15,796 nucleotides of DNA from an uncultured bacterium. GTDB taxonomy: Bacteria; Gemmatimonadota; Gemmatimonadetes; Longimicrobiales; RSA9. Positions 1 through 6,904 of the stretch are shown piece after piece. The notes under the pieces are model-generated. The model saw nothing but the letters and a program-made list of their open reading frames with translations. It was not told the DNA's origin and searched no databases. Every line of letters begins with the position of its first letter. The first letter of the stretch is position 1. The stretch is taken from assembly GCA_937995995.1 (NCBI GenBank), contig CALKIP010000302.1:1-15796 (forward strand), read 5' to 3'. A program made the translations under genes and the position numbers.

Positions 1-676
1 CGACCTCGACCTCCGACGACACCGCCTTGGGGACGGCGCCGGTCGGCTCGACGCCGATGACGCGGCAGTCGGGATTCTTCCGTTTGACCCATGCGGCGAT
101 CCCGGCCAGGAGTCCGCCGCCGCCAACGGGGACGAGGACGGCTTCGACCTCGGGCCATTCCTCGAGGATCTCGCGCCCCGCGGTCCCCTGCCCCGCGATG
201 ATGTCGGGGTGGTCGAAGGGCGGCACGATGGTAAGTCCGCGTTCGGCGGCGATCTCCTCGGCGCGTCGCTGGCGCTCGATGGAGGTGGTCCCCTCGAGTA
301 CGATTTCCGCGCCGAGCCGGCGTGCGCCATCGACCTTGACCGCGGGCGCGGTGGTCGGCATCACGACGACGGCCGGCACGCCGAAGGTCCGTGCCGCGAG
401 GGCCACGGCCTGGGCGTGATTGCCGGAAGAGTAGGTGATGACACCGCGTCGCCTTGCCTCTTCGGGGAGGCGTGAGACCATGGTGTAGGCGCCGCGGATC
501 TTGAAGGCGCCCGCGCGCTGGAGGTTCTCGCACTTGAGCCGCGTCTCCGCGCCGATGGCCTCGGTGAGCCAGTCGGCGCGGAGGAGCGGCGTGCGGTTGG
601 CGACGCCGCGCAGAGCGTGCGCGGCGTCCTCGATGGTGGCCGGCTCTATGAGCGTCCCGGAAGTGGTGGTGCTCAC
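1..676 (-). CDS. ilvA: Threonine dehydratase-type PLP enzyme, partial (C-terminus beyond left edge)
   Basis: Fold-type II PLP enzyme that deaminates threonine (or serine) to the 2-oxo acid; in IlvA this feeds isoleucine synthesis in the cytoplasm. The first 225 residues are present. The PLP lysine is K59 in AFKIRGA, the substrate loop SSGNHAQ is at 83-89, and the glycine-rich phosphate loop GGGGL is at 185-189; spacing matches the family (E. coli IlvA has K62 in AFKLRGA). The start is GTG at 676, with GAGGAG at 685-690, 8 nt upstream. This GTG overlaps the gyrA stop by 4 nt (GTGA), so translation is probably coupled to gyrA. The C-terminal half is missing, so biosynthetic IlvA (with ACT-like domain), catabolic TdcB and serine racemase/dehydratase cannot be told apart; the symbol is provisional. 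Confidence 0.85.
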   Translation of the reverse strand, partial: MSTTTSGTLIEPATIEDAAHALRGVANRTPLLRADWLTEAIGAETRLKCENLQRAGAFKIRGAYTMVSRLPEEARRRGVITYSSGNHAQAVALAARTFGVPAVVVMPTTAPAVKVDGARRLGAEIVLEGTTSIERQRRAEEIAAERGLTIVPPFDHPDIIAGQGTAGREILEEWPEVEAVLVPVGGGGLLAGIAAWVKRKNPDCRVIGVEPTGAVPKAVSSEVEV

Positions 677-3228
677 CCGTCGATCTCCTCGTCGAGCGAG
701 GGCGCGCCTCCGGCGGGTGCGAGGTCGGATGCCTCGGCATCCTCGTCCACAGCGTCGCCGTCGTTTCCGTTGCCGTTCTCACCGTCGTCGGGCACCAGAC
801 GGGCGACGTCGACGACCGAATCGTTCTCGTCGAGCGCCATGAGGCGCACGCCCTGGGTTGCCCGCCCGATGACCCGGATCTCGTTGACGCGCTGGCGGTT
901 TACCACGCCGTTGCGGGTGATGAGCATGAGCTCGTCATCCGGGAGCACGTCCTTGATCGCGACGACCTGACCGGTGCGCTCGGTGATCTTGAAGTTGATC
1001 ACGCCCTTACCGCCCCGGTACTGGAGGCGGTAGTCCTCGATCCGGCTGCGTTTGCCTGCACCGTTCTCCGAAACGACGAGGAGTGTGGCCTCCTCGGCGA
1101 CATCCTTGCGGATCACGACCATGCCGATCACGTGGTCATCGCCCTCGAGCGAGATGCCGCGCACGCCGGTCGTCGCCCGGCCCATGGTACGGGCGTCCGA
1201 CTCGTGGAAGCGGATCGCCTTGCCGTTGCGCGTGGCGAGGATGACCTCGTCGTCGCCCTCGGTGATCTGGACGTCGATCAACTCGTCGCCGTCCTCGATG
1301 TTGATGGCGTTCACGCCGACGACGCGCACGTGCGAGTAGGCGCTGAGCGCCGTCTTCTTCACGATGCCTCTCCGGGTCGCGAACATGAGGAACTTGTCCT
1401 CACTGAATTCGCGGACGGGCACGAGCGAGGCGATCTCCTCGTCCTCACGCAGGGCTAGGAGGTTCACGATCGGCTTGCCGCGCGCGGCGCGGCCAGCCTG
1501 TGGGATGTCGTGGACCTTGAGCCAGTAGCAGTGCCCCTGGCGCGTGAAAAACATGAGATAGTCGTGCGTCCGGGCGAGGAAGAGGTGCTCGACCCAGTCC
1601 TCGTCCTTGGTCTCCATCCCGATGAGTCCGCGCCCGCCGCGCCGCTGTGCGCGGTAGGTGTCGAGTGGGAGGCGCTTGATGTAGCCGCCGCGGGTGACGG
1701 TGATGACCATCTCCTCATCGGCGATCAGGTCCTCGAGCGAGAGCTCGGTGCTGTCGCCGACGATCTCGGTCCGCCGCTCGTCGCCGTAGGTGCTGGAGAC
1801 CTCGCGCAGCTCCTCCTTGATGATCTCGAAGCGCCGCTCCTCGCTGTCCAGGATCTCGCGCAGCTCGGCGATGAGTGCGCGGACCTCGGCCAGCTCCTGC
1901 TCGAGCTTTTCGATCTCGAGGCCAGTGAGCCGAGCCAGGCGCATGTCGAGGATGGCCTTGGCCTGCCGCTCGGAGAGGCCGAAGCGCTCCTGCAGCCGGT
2001 TGTTCGCGGCCTCCGTGTCCGGCGACGCCTTGATCAGCTCGACGACCTCGTCGATGTTGTCGACGGCGATCTTGAGCCCCTCGAGGATGTGCTCGCGCTC
2101 GAGCGCCTGCTCCAGATCGTGCTCGGTGCGCCGGACGACCACGTCGTGCCGGTGCGCGATGAAGTGCTCGATCAACTGCTTGAGGTTGAGCACCTTCGGC
2201 ACGCCGCCCACCAGCGCGAGCAGGATCACACCGAAGGTGGACTGCATCTGCGTGTGCTTGTAGAGCTGATTGAGCACGATGTAGGGGATCGCATCCCGCT
2301 GCAGCTCGATGACCACACGGATCCCGTCCCGGTCGGACTCATCGCGCAGGTCCGTGATGTCCGTGACCCTCTTCTCGCGGACGAGTGCGGCGATCTGCTC
2401 GATCATCCGCGACTTGTTCACCATGTACGGGATCTCGGTCACGATGATGCGCGGCTTGGCGCCATCGTTCTCCTCGATCTCGGCACGGGCTCGCATGACG
2501 ACGCGGCCGCGGCCGGTCTCGTACGCCTCGCGGATCCCTTCACGACCGTGCACGAAGGCGCCGGTCGGGAAATCGGGCCCCTTGATGAAATGCATCAGGT
2601 CGGCGACCGTCGCGTCCGGGTTGTCGATCAGATGGATGCAGGCGTCGACGACCTCGCGCAGGTTGTGCGGCGGGATGTTCGTCGCCATCCCGACCGCGAT
2701 CCCGGAGCTGCCGTTGACCAACAGGTTCGGGATCCTGGACGGCAGGGCCGTCGGCTCCTGGAGGCGGTCGTCGAAGTTGGGCTGGAAATCGACGGTGCTC
2801 TTCTCGATATCGGCGAGCATCTCGGTGGCGACGCGGCGGAGGCGGGCCTCCGTGTAGCGGTAGGCCGCGGCGCTGTCGCCATCGATCGAGCCGAAGTTGC
2901 CCTGCCCGTCCACCAGCGGGTAGCGGAGCGAGAAGTCCTGGGCCATGCGGACCAGCGAGTCGTAGACCGCCATGTCGCCGTGCGGGTGCCACTTACCGAG
3001 CACCTCACCGACGACCGTCGCGCTCTTCTTGTAGGGTCGCGTCGGCCCGAGACCCAGCTCCTGCATCGCGTAGAGGATGCGCCGGTGCACGGGCTTGAGG
3101 CCATCGCGCACGTCCGGCAGCGCCCGCTGCACGATCACGCTCATCGAATAGTTCAGGAAAGAGTCCCGAATCTCGTCTTCGATGAGGCGCGGCAGGATCT
3201 TCTCTTCTCGCTGTTCGGGCGTGGACAT
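673..3228 (-). CDS. gyrA: DNA gyrase subunit A
   Basis: Subunit of the type IIA topoisomerase that introduces negative supercoils; it carries the DNA-breaking tyrosine and the DNA-wrapping C-terminal domain. With start 3228 the protein has 851 aa, a normal GyrA length. The core opens with LIEDEIRDSFLNYSMSVI. The catalytic tyrosine is Y125 in RYTEARL, equivalent to E. coli Tyr122. The GyrA box QRRGGRG at 528-534 separates it from ParC. The C-terminus ends in an acidic, Gly/Asn/Asp-rich tail, as in many GyrA proteins. In the quinolone region, the position of E. coli Ser83 is Met86 (HGDMAVYD), while Asp87 is kept as D90. An ATG lies at 3234, but AGGA (3237-3240) is only 2 nt before it and 8 nt before the ATG at 3228, so 3228 is preferred. 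The stop overlaps the next gene's start. Confidence 0.97.
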   Translation of the reverse strand: MSTPEQREEKILPRLIEDEIRDSFLNYSMSVIVQRALPDVRDGLKPVHRRILYAMQELGLGPTRPYKKSATVVGEVLGKWHPHGDMAVYDSLVRMAQDFSLRYPLVDGQGNFGSIDGDSAAAYRYTEARLRRVATEMLADIEKSTVDFQPNFDDRLQEPTALPSRIPNLLVNGSSGIAVGMATNIPPHNLREVVDACIHLIDNPDATVADLMHFIKGPDFPTGAFVHGREGIREAYETGRGRVVMRARAEIEENDGAKPRIIVTEIPYMVNKSRMIEQIAALVREKRVTDITDLRDESDRDGIRVVIELQRDAIPYIVLNQLYKHTQMQSTFGVILLALVGGVPKVLNLKQLIEHFIAHRHDVVVRRTEHDLEQALEREHILEGLKIAVDNIDEVVELIKASPDTEAANNRLQERFGLSERQAKAILDMRLARLTGLEIEKLEQELAEVRALIAELREILDSEERRFEIIKEELREVSSTYGDERRTEIVGDSTELSLEDLIADEEMVITVTRGGYIKRLPLDTYRAQRRGGRGLIGMETKDEDWVEHLFLARTHDYLMFFTRQGHCYWLKVHDIPQAGRAARGKPIVNLLALREDEEIASLVPVREFSEDKFLMFATRRGIVKKTALSAYSHVRVVGVNAINIEDGDELIDVQITEGDDEVILATRNGKAIRFHESDARTMGRATTGVRGISLEGDDHVIGMVVIRKDVAEEATLLVVSENGAGKRSRIEDYRLQYRGGKGVINFKITERTGQVVAIKDVLPDDELMLITRNGVVNRQRVNEIRVIGRATQGVRLMALDENDSVVDVARLVPDDGENGNGNDGDAVDEDAEASDLAPAGGAPSLDEEIDG

Positions 3229-3236
3229 CGGCATCG

Positions 3237-3240
3237 TCCT
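3237..3240 (-). promoter_or_regulatory. gyrA ribosome binding site
   Basis: AGGA on the minus strand, 8 nt before the ATG at 3228 and 2 nt before the ATG at 3234. The spacing favours the downstream ATG, giving an N-terminus of MSTPEQRE. Confidence 0.55.
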
Positions 3241-3356
3241 GATCGGGTGATTTCACAAAAACGGCCGCCAACCGGGGCGGGTGTTCTTGTACCCCGGAGA
3301 AGGGGTCTAGTGCCTTGGAAACGGGCTTATTTCGGCCTTTCCGCGACATGCCGCGG

Positions 3357-3380
3357 GCGTGCGCGGGCGCGGGCGCGTGC
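3357..3380. repeat. Hexamer tandem array, GCG(T/G)GC x4
   Basis: Four consecutive 6-bp units (GCGTGC, GCGGGC, GCGGGC, GCGTGC) followed by a decayed fifth, GCGAGG. The array is of the same style (GCGNNN hexamers) as those flanking the four-helix-bundle gene at 10785-10810 and 11213-11238. It is alternating purine/pyrimidine over most of its length. Confidence 0.6.
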
Positions 3381-3418
3381 GCGAGGGGTGTATTTTAGCG
3401 CATTTTTGCCGCTCGGGC

Positions 3419-3462
3419 CACCTGCGTGGGGCTCCGAGGGGTCTGACGCCGTCACGCAGGTG
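3419..3462. repeat. 10-bp perfect inverted repeat with 24-nt loop
   Basis: CACCTGCGTG at 3419-3428 is the exact reverse complement of CACGCAGGTG at 3453-3462. No T-run follows on either strand, so it is not a classical terminator. It lies about 190 bp upstream of gyrA and could be an operator dyad, an RNA hairpin or an end of a lost element. Confidence 0.6.
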
Positions 3463-3536
3463 AAACCTTCTATGCGGCTCACACGGAGACACGGAGGGCA
3501 CCGAGAGCCTGATGGGGGCGGTCGTCGCGTTTTGGG

Positions 3537-3577
3537 CTGCCTTCTGCGTGCAGGTCTGTCTTCTGCGCGCAGGCCTG
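3537..3577. repeat. Imperfect tandem repeat, period 19 bp, two copies
   Basis: Two 22-bp copies (3537-3558 and 3556-3577) agree at 19 of 22 positions and overlap by CTG. Each copy holds CTTCTGCG(T/C)GCAGG; in the second copy CTGCGCGCAG is a perfect palindrome. Confidence 0.55.
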
Positions 3578-3824
3578 GACTCTCGTCTCTCGCGGAGGGC
3601 GCTGAGGGGTAAGGAGAGAACGTCTTTGTCTCACGAGGAGGCGCGGAGATGGGGCTGTCTGGCCGGGGTGGGGCCTGGTTCCGGGTTGGGCGGCCCCTTC
3701 GTGTGGTGGGGTGTTCGCCCTGGCGTGGGCGGGGATGGCGGCGTCGGGGCGAGGCTCAGGGCAAGGACTGCTGCCGTGGGGCGCGGCTCAGGGTGAGGCC
3801 GCCTGCCCGAGGAAAGAGGTATTT

Positions 3825-3868
3825 GGGTCCGTGGGCTGCGGGCGTGCCGGGGTAAGGGCAGGCGGGGG
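3825..3868 (+). other. G-quadruplex-type G-tract cluster
   Basis: Six runs of three or more G on the plus strand at 3825-3827, 3833-3835, 3840-3842, 3849-3852, 3856-3858 and 3864-3868, with loops of 5, 4, 6, 3 and 5 nt. This satisfies the usual G3+N1-7 rule. The last run is shared with the 5' arm of the adjacent hairpin, so the two structures would compete. Confidence 0.5.
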
Positions 3869-3898
3869 CGTCCACTCAACTGGAGTGCCGCCCCCGCC
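3861..3898. repeat. Strong two-part hairpin
   Basis: A perfect 10-bp stem (GGCGGGGGCG 3861-3870 with CGCCCCCGCC 3889-3898) encloses a second 5-bp stem (CACTC 3873-3877 with GAGTG 3883-3887) and a 5-nt loop AACTG. No T-run follows on either strand. It lies about 85 bp downstream of the amidohydrolase stop codon. Confidence 0.6.
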
Positions 3899-3964
3899 GG
3901 GTCGCTACGGCTCTGTGTGAGCCCAGCGATATTGCCGGGACGTTCCCGCCCCCGCCCTGGCCCT

Positions 3965-3983
3965 ACGGCGCCAAAGGCGCCGT
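3965..3983 (-). terminator. Hairpin abutting the amidohydrolase operon stop codon, no U-tract
   Basis: An 8-bp perfect stem, ACGGCGCC (3965-3972) with GGCGCCGT (3976-3983), and a 3-nt loop. The right arm shares one base with the TGA of the upstream gene. TAGGG rather than a U-run follows on the minus strand, so it would be a U-poor terminator or an mRNA 3'-end stabiliser. Confidence 0.5.
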
Positions 3984-5260
3984 CAGTGTGTGTACGCCTC
4001 CGGCATCGCGCCACCGACGTGGCGGTAGCGCTCGAAGAGCTGCTTCTGGCGGTGGCCCTTGGGGACCTCGCGGCCGCGGATGAAGACGTGTTCCACGGAG
4101 GTCGTCAGCTCGAGGGGGTCGCCGGACCAGACGACCACGTCGGCCTCCTTCCCGACCTCGAGGGTGCCGTAGCGGTCGGCCACGCCCCAGATTCCGGCCG
4201 GGTTCGCCGTGATGGCACGGAGCGCCGCCTCGTGCGACATCCCGTAGGCGACGGCGTTTCCTGCCGCCTGCTTCAGGTTGCGCGCGTTGTGGGCATCGAA
4301 GCTTCCAAAGGCGACCGTCACGCCCGCGGCTTCGAGGCGCGCGGCGTTCTCGAGGGTGGCGCCGAGCTGCTCGAAGGCGCTGGGGAGGTTGACGAGCGGG
4401 TTGATGACGACCGGCACGCCGGCCGCCGCGATTTCGCGGGCGACCATCCACCCCTCGGTAACGCCGGAGAGCACGAGGCGGACGCCCAGCTCTTCGGCGA
4501 GGCGGAGGGCGACGAGGATGTCGCTCGAGCGGTGGACGTCGAGGACCAGGGGCACCTCGCCGCGAGCGACGGGGACGAGCGCCTCGAGGTCGAGGCGGCT
4601 CAGCGCGTACTCGCGCCGGTGCGCCGTCTCGTACGCCCGCCGGTTCTCCATGTAGTCGCGGACGTCCTGAAAGATCTCGCGCAGCTGAAGGACCGCGGCC
4701 GCGCGGGCGCCGCCGGCCATGCGCGAGCCACGCTCGCCGAGGACGCCGACCATCCCGACCATGCTCCTCCGCACCATCTCCATGGGCGTCTCCGCGCCCA
4801 GATCGACCAGCACCGCCTGGCCCGCCACGAGCGATGCACCCGGTGCCGGTGCGACGACCGCACGGGTGATCCCCTCGGCGCGGGTGACCGCAACGGGTGA
4901 CGTCGTCGGGTCCAGCCCATCGGCGGGGTTGAATGCCGCGGTGATGTGGTCGTCGCTCACACGCGAGTCGCGCGTTCCGGCCACGGCGCCGACCTCGACG
5001 AGGCCGAGCTGCGTCGAGGAGTCGAGGAAGCCGGGGGTGACGACCTTGCCGGCGGCATCGATGACGCGGGCGCCGGCGGGGACGACGACGTCGGCGCCGA
5101 CCGCGGCGATGACACCGTCACGGATGACGACGGTGCCACGCTCGATGGCCGGCCCGGCCATGGTGTGGACGCGGGCGTTCGTGATCGCTACGGTCTGGGC
5201 CGAGGCGGTGCCCGCACCCGCGAGCAGAATCGCCATCAGTACAGGGGTCAGGCGCTTCAT
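3983..5260 (-). CDS. Secreted amidohydrolase-fold protein with degenerate metal site
   Basis: Member of the imidazolonepropionase-like branch of the amidohydrolase superfamily, 425 aa. The signal peptide spans residues 1-21 (MKRLTPVLMAILLAGAGTAS, then AQ; probable SPase I cut after ASA), so it is exported. The N-terminal beta-sandwich strands are followed by the GKVVTPGFLD entry motif, but where family members have HxH this protein has S82-T-Q84. H243 (LDVHRSSD) and D322 (GSFDAHN) remain, while the second pair of histidines is replaced near S265. The C-terminal signature GTLEVGKEADVVVWSGDP is intact. Start: ATG at 5260 with AGGAGG at 5268-5273, 7 nt upstream. It overlaps the stop of the upstream amidohydrolase by 4 nt (ATGA), so the two are co-translated and probably work together. 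The substrate is unknown. It could be an inactive partner or use a rearranged site. Confidence 0.88.
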   Translation of the reverse strand: MKRLTPVLMAILLAGAGTASAQTVAITNARVHTMAGPAIERGTVVIRDGVIAAVGADVVVPAGARVIDAAGKVVTPGFLDSSTQLGLVEVGAVAGTRDSRVSDDHITAAFNPADGLDPTTSPVAVTRAEGITRAVVAPAPGASLVAGQAVLVDLGAETPMEMVRRSMVGMVGVLGERGSRMAGGARAAAVLQLREIFQDVRDYMENRRAYETAHRREYALSRLDLEALVPVARGEVPLVLDVHRSSDILVALRLAEELGVRLVLSGVTEGWMVAREIAAAGVPVVINPLVNLPSAFEQLGATLENAARLEAAGVTVAFGSFDAHNARNLKQAAGNAVAYGMSHEAALRAITANPAGIWGVADRYGTLEVGKEADVVVWSGDPLELTTSVEHVFIRGREVPKGHRQKQLFERYRHVGGAMPEAYTH

Positions 5261-6693
5261 GACACCACCTCCTTCGCCTCGTTGCGGAGCATGAAATCGC
5301 TCTTCGGCTGGAGGCTCGGGTCGTCGCGGTCGTAGACCAGCGCGCCGTCGATGAAGACCTTCTCGGCGCGGGTGTAGACGCTGAACGGATCGCCGGACCA
5401 GATGACGACGTCGGCCATCTTGCCGGGCTCGAGCGAGCCGGTCCGGTCGTCGATCCCGAGTGCCTTGGCCGGGTTGACCGTGATCCAGCGTATCGCGTCC
5501 TCGTGGGTCACGCCCATCCCCGCCTCGTTCGCCGCACGGATCACCTTGGCCGCCTCCTGATTGAGACGCTGGATCCCCGAGGCGTCGTCGGAGTGGACGA
5601 TGGCGCAGCCGCCGGCCTCGTCGACGAGGGCGACGTTCTCGACGATGCCGTCGTACGCCTCCATCTTGAAGCCCCACCAGTCGGCCCACATGCTGGCACA
5701 GATCTCCTCCCGGGCCAGGATATCGCGGACCTTGTACGCCTCGACCGCGTGGTGGAACGAGGCGATGTGGTAGCCGAATTCCTTGGCGATGTCGACCATG
5801 ACCGCCATCTCGTCGGCGCGGTAGCAGTGGTTGTGGACCAGGATCTCGCCCTCTAGCACACCGGCCAGCGTCTCGAGCTGCAGGTTGCGCTGCGGCATGC
5901 GGGCCGGGTCTGAGCCGTTCTCGGCCCAGCGCTTCCACTCGTCGCGGTAGCGCGCGGCGCGGATCCACGCCTCACGGTAGCCGGCGACATTGCCCATCCC
6001 CGTCATCGGCGAGCGGCCACGTCCTCCGTAGACCCGTGACGGGTTCTCGCCGCACGCCATCTTGAGCCCGTGCGGCGCATCGGGGAACTTCATCGCCTGG
6101 TACGTCCGAGCGGGGACGTTCTTGACCGTGACGCCGCGTCCGCCGAAGAGATTCGCCGAGCCCGGCAGGATCTGCATCGAGGTGACGCCACCGGCGAGGG
6201 CGAGGGCGAACTGCGGATCCTGGGGCCAGATCGAGTGCTCGGCCCACACCTCGGCGGTGTTCGGGCCGGTCATCTCGTTGCCGTCGGAAAGCGCGTCCAC
6301 GCCCGGCGACGGGTAGACGCCCAGATGGGAGTGCGTATCGATCACGCCCGGCGTGACCCACTTGCCGCTCGCGTCGATCACCACCGCGTCGGCCGGCGCT
6401 TCGACGCTCGTGCCGACCTCGACGATCCTGCCGTCACGAAGCAGGATCGAGGCGTTGCGCAGCATCGGGCCCGCCGCCGTGAGGATCGTAGCGTTGCGGA
6501 TCAGCGTCGTGCGCGAGGGCAGCGGAGTGTACGTCGAGACGAACGGATCGGGCGCGAGAACGGAGGACTTCACGGCCGTGTCGCCGTCGTCCCCCCCGGC
6601 GTGCGGCGCAGGCGACGACATCTGCGACGGCGCGCTCGCGCACCCCACAGTCGCCACGGCCGCAAGCACCCACAAACAAGCACGTAGATGCAT
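5257..6693 (-). CDS. Amidohydrolase lipoprotein (imidazolonepropionase-like)
   Basis: Metal-dependent amidohydrolase of 478 aa, exported and probably lipid-anchored. MHLRACLWVLAAVATVGC gives a short signal with a lipobox-like TVG-C18; a Gly/Asp/Ser-rich linker follows. The TIM-barrel motifs are complete: H121-S-H123 in GVIDTHSHLG, H287/H289 in LVHNHCYRADE, H314/H315 in SFHHAVEAYK and D369 or D370 in IVHSDDASG. The C-terminal composite beta-sandwich signature is GSLEPGKMADVVIWSGDP. Start: ATG at 6693 with GGGAG at 6701-6705, 7 nt upstream; longer in-frame extensions upstream read as Arg-rich non-protein sequence and would hide the signal. The stop overlaps the next amidohydrolase start. Relatives act on cyclic amides or dipeptides; the substrate here cannot be read from the sequence, and a role in periplasmic peptide or hydantoin-like breakdown is only a guess. 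Confidence 0.92.
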   Translation of the reverse strand: MHLRACLWVLAAVATVGCASAPSQMSSPAPHAGGDDGDTAVKSSVLAPDPFVSTYTPLPSRTTLIRNATILTAAGPMLRNASILLRDGRIVEVGTSVEAPADAVVIDASGKWVTPGVIDTHSHLGVYPSPGVDALSDGNEMTGPNTAEVWAEHSIWPQDPQFALALAGGVTSMQILPGSANLFGGRGVTVKNVPARTYQAMKFPDAPHGLKMACGENPSRVYGGRGRSPMTGMGNVAGYREAWIRAARYRDEWKRWAENGSDPARMPQRNLQLETLAGVLEGEILVHNHCYRADEMAVMVDIAKEFGYHIASFHHAVEAYKVRDILAREEICASMWADWWGFKMEAYDGIVENVALVDEAGGCAIVHSDDASGIQRLNQEAAKVIRAANEAGMGVTHEDAIRWITVNPAKALGIDDRTGSLEPGKMADVVIWSGDPFSVYTRAEKVFIDGALVYDRDDPSLQPKSDFMLRNEAKEVVS

Positions 6694-6726
6694 TGAACTA
6701 CTCCCGGATGAGGTTGATCCGAAGAA

Positions 6727-6743
6727 GGTCCAAGGTATGGACC
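6727..6743. promoter_or_regulatory. Dyad upstream of the amidohydrolase operon (possible operator)
   Basis: Perfect 6-bp inverted repeat GGTCCA (6727-6732) / TGGACC (6738-6743) with a 5-bp spacer, 34 bp before the lipoprotein amidohydrolase ATG. The position suits a repressor site or a 5'-UTR hairpin. No clear -35/-10 pair was found around it. Confidence 0.3.
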
Positions 6744-6875
6744 GGACCCGTACTCGGGCAAGCGAGCGGCCGTGGCGTCGAGGCCAGGGGACGAGCCTCC
6801 GGGCGGCATCTACGCAGTCCAGGTACGGAGCGACTCCACGACCGGTTGCGGCTCGCCTGCCTGTGCGTGCTTTCC

Positions 6876-6896
6876 CGGACGCCGCCCTGGCGTCCG
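6876..6896 (-). terminator. Hairpin downstream of dapF, no U-tract
   Basis: An 8-bp perfect stem, CGGACGCC (6876-6883) with GGCGTCCG (6889-6896), and a 5-nt loop, beginning 8 nt after the dapF TAG. GGAAAGC rather than a U-run follows on the minus strand. It separates dapF from the amidohydrolase operon and is the likely transcript end or attenuation point. Confidence 0.5.
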
Positions 6897-6904
6897 TGCC
6901 TGAC

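Larger units (their letters stand above)
3241..3964. other. Gene-free intergenic stretch between gyrA and the amidohydrolase operon
   Basis: About 720 bp with no credible protein gene; open frames here are low-complexity Gly/Arg/Ala/Pro strings. It contains an AT-rich patch with TAAAAT at 3392-3397 (minus strand, a possible gyrA -10 without a convincing -35), a hexamer array (3357-3380), a 10-bp inverted repeat (3419-3462), phrases of the type ACACGGAGACACGGAGG (3481-3497) and GAGGCGCGGAG (3638-3648), a 19-bp-period tandem repeat (3537-3577), a G-tract cluster (3825-3868) and a strong hairpin (3861-3898). The plus strand is markedly richer in G than C from about 3640 to 3870, unlike the flanking coding DNA. 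Confidence 0.7.

Noticed and set aside
1510..3612. Very long open frame on the plus strand opposite gyrA (700 codons)
   Set aside because: Antisense shadow of a high-GC gene: Asp/Leu/Val/Arg-rich text with no family motifs, and gyrA on the other strand is certain.
3512..3920. Small plus-strand open frames (63-94 codons) in the gyrA/amidohydrolase gap
   Set aside because: Low-complexity Gly/Arg/Ala content, no ribosome sites, overlapping frames on both strands and no recognisable motifs.
3983..5968. Extended version of the second amidohydrolase starting at 5968
   Set aside because: The extra N-terminal residues are an Arg/Gly-rich out-of-frame reading of the first amidohydrolase; the signal peptide and AGGAGG fix the start at 5260.
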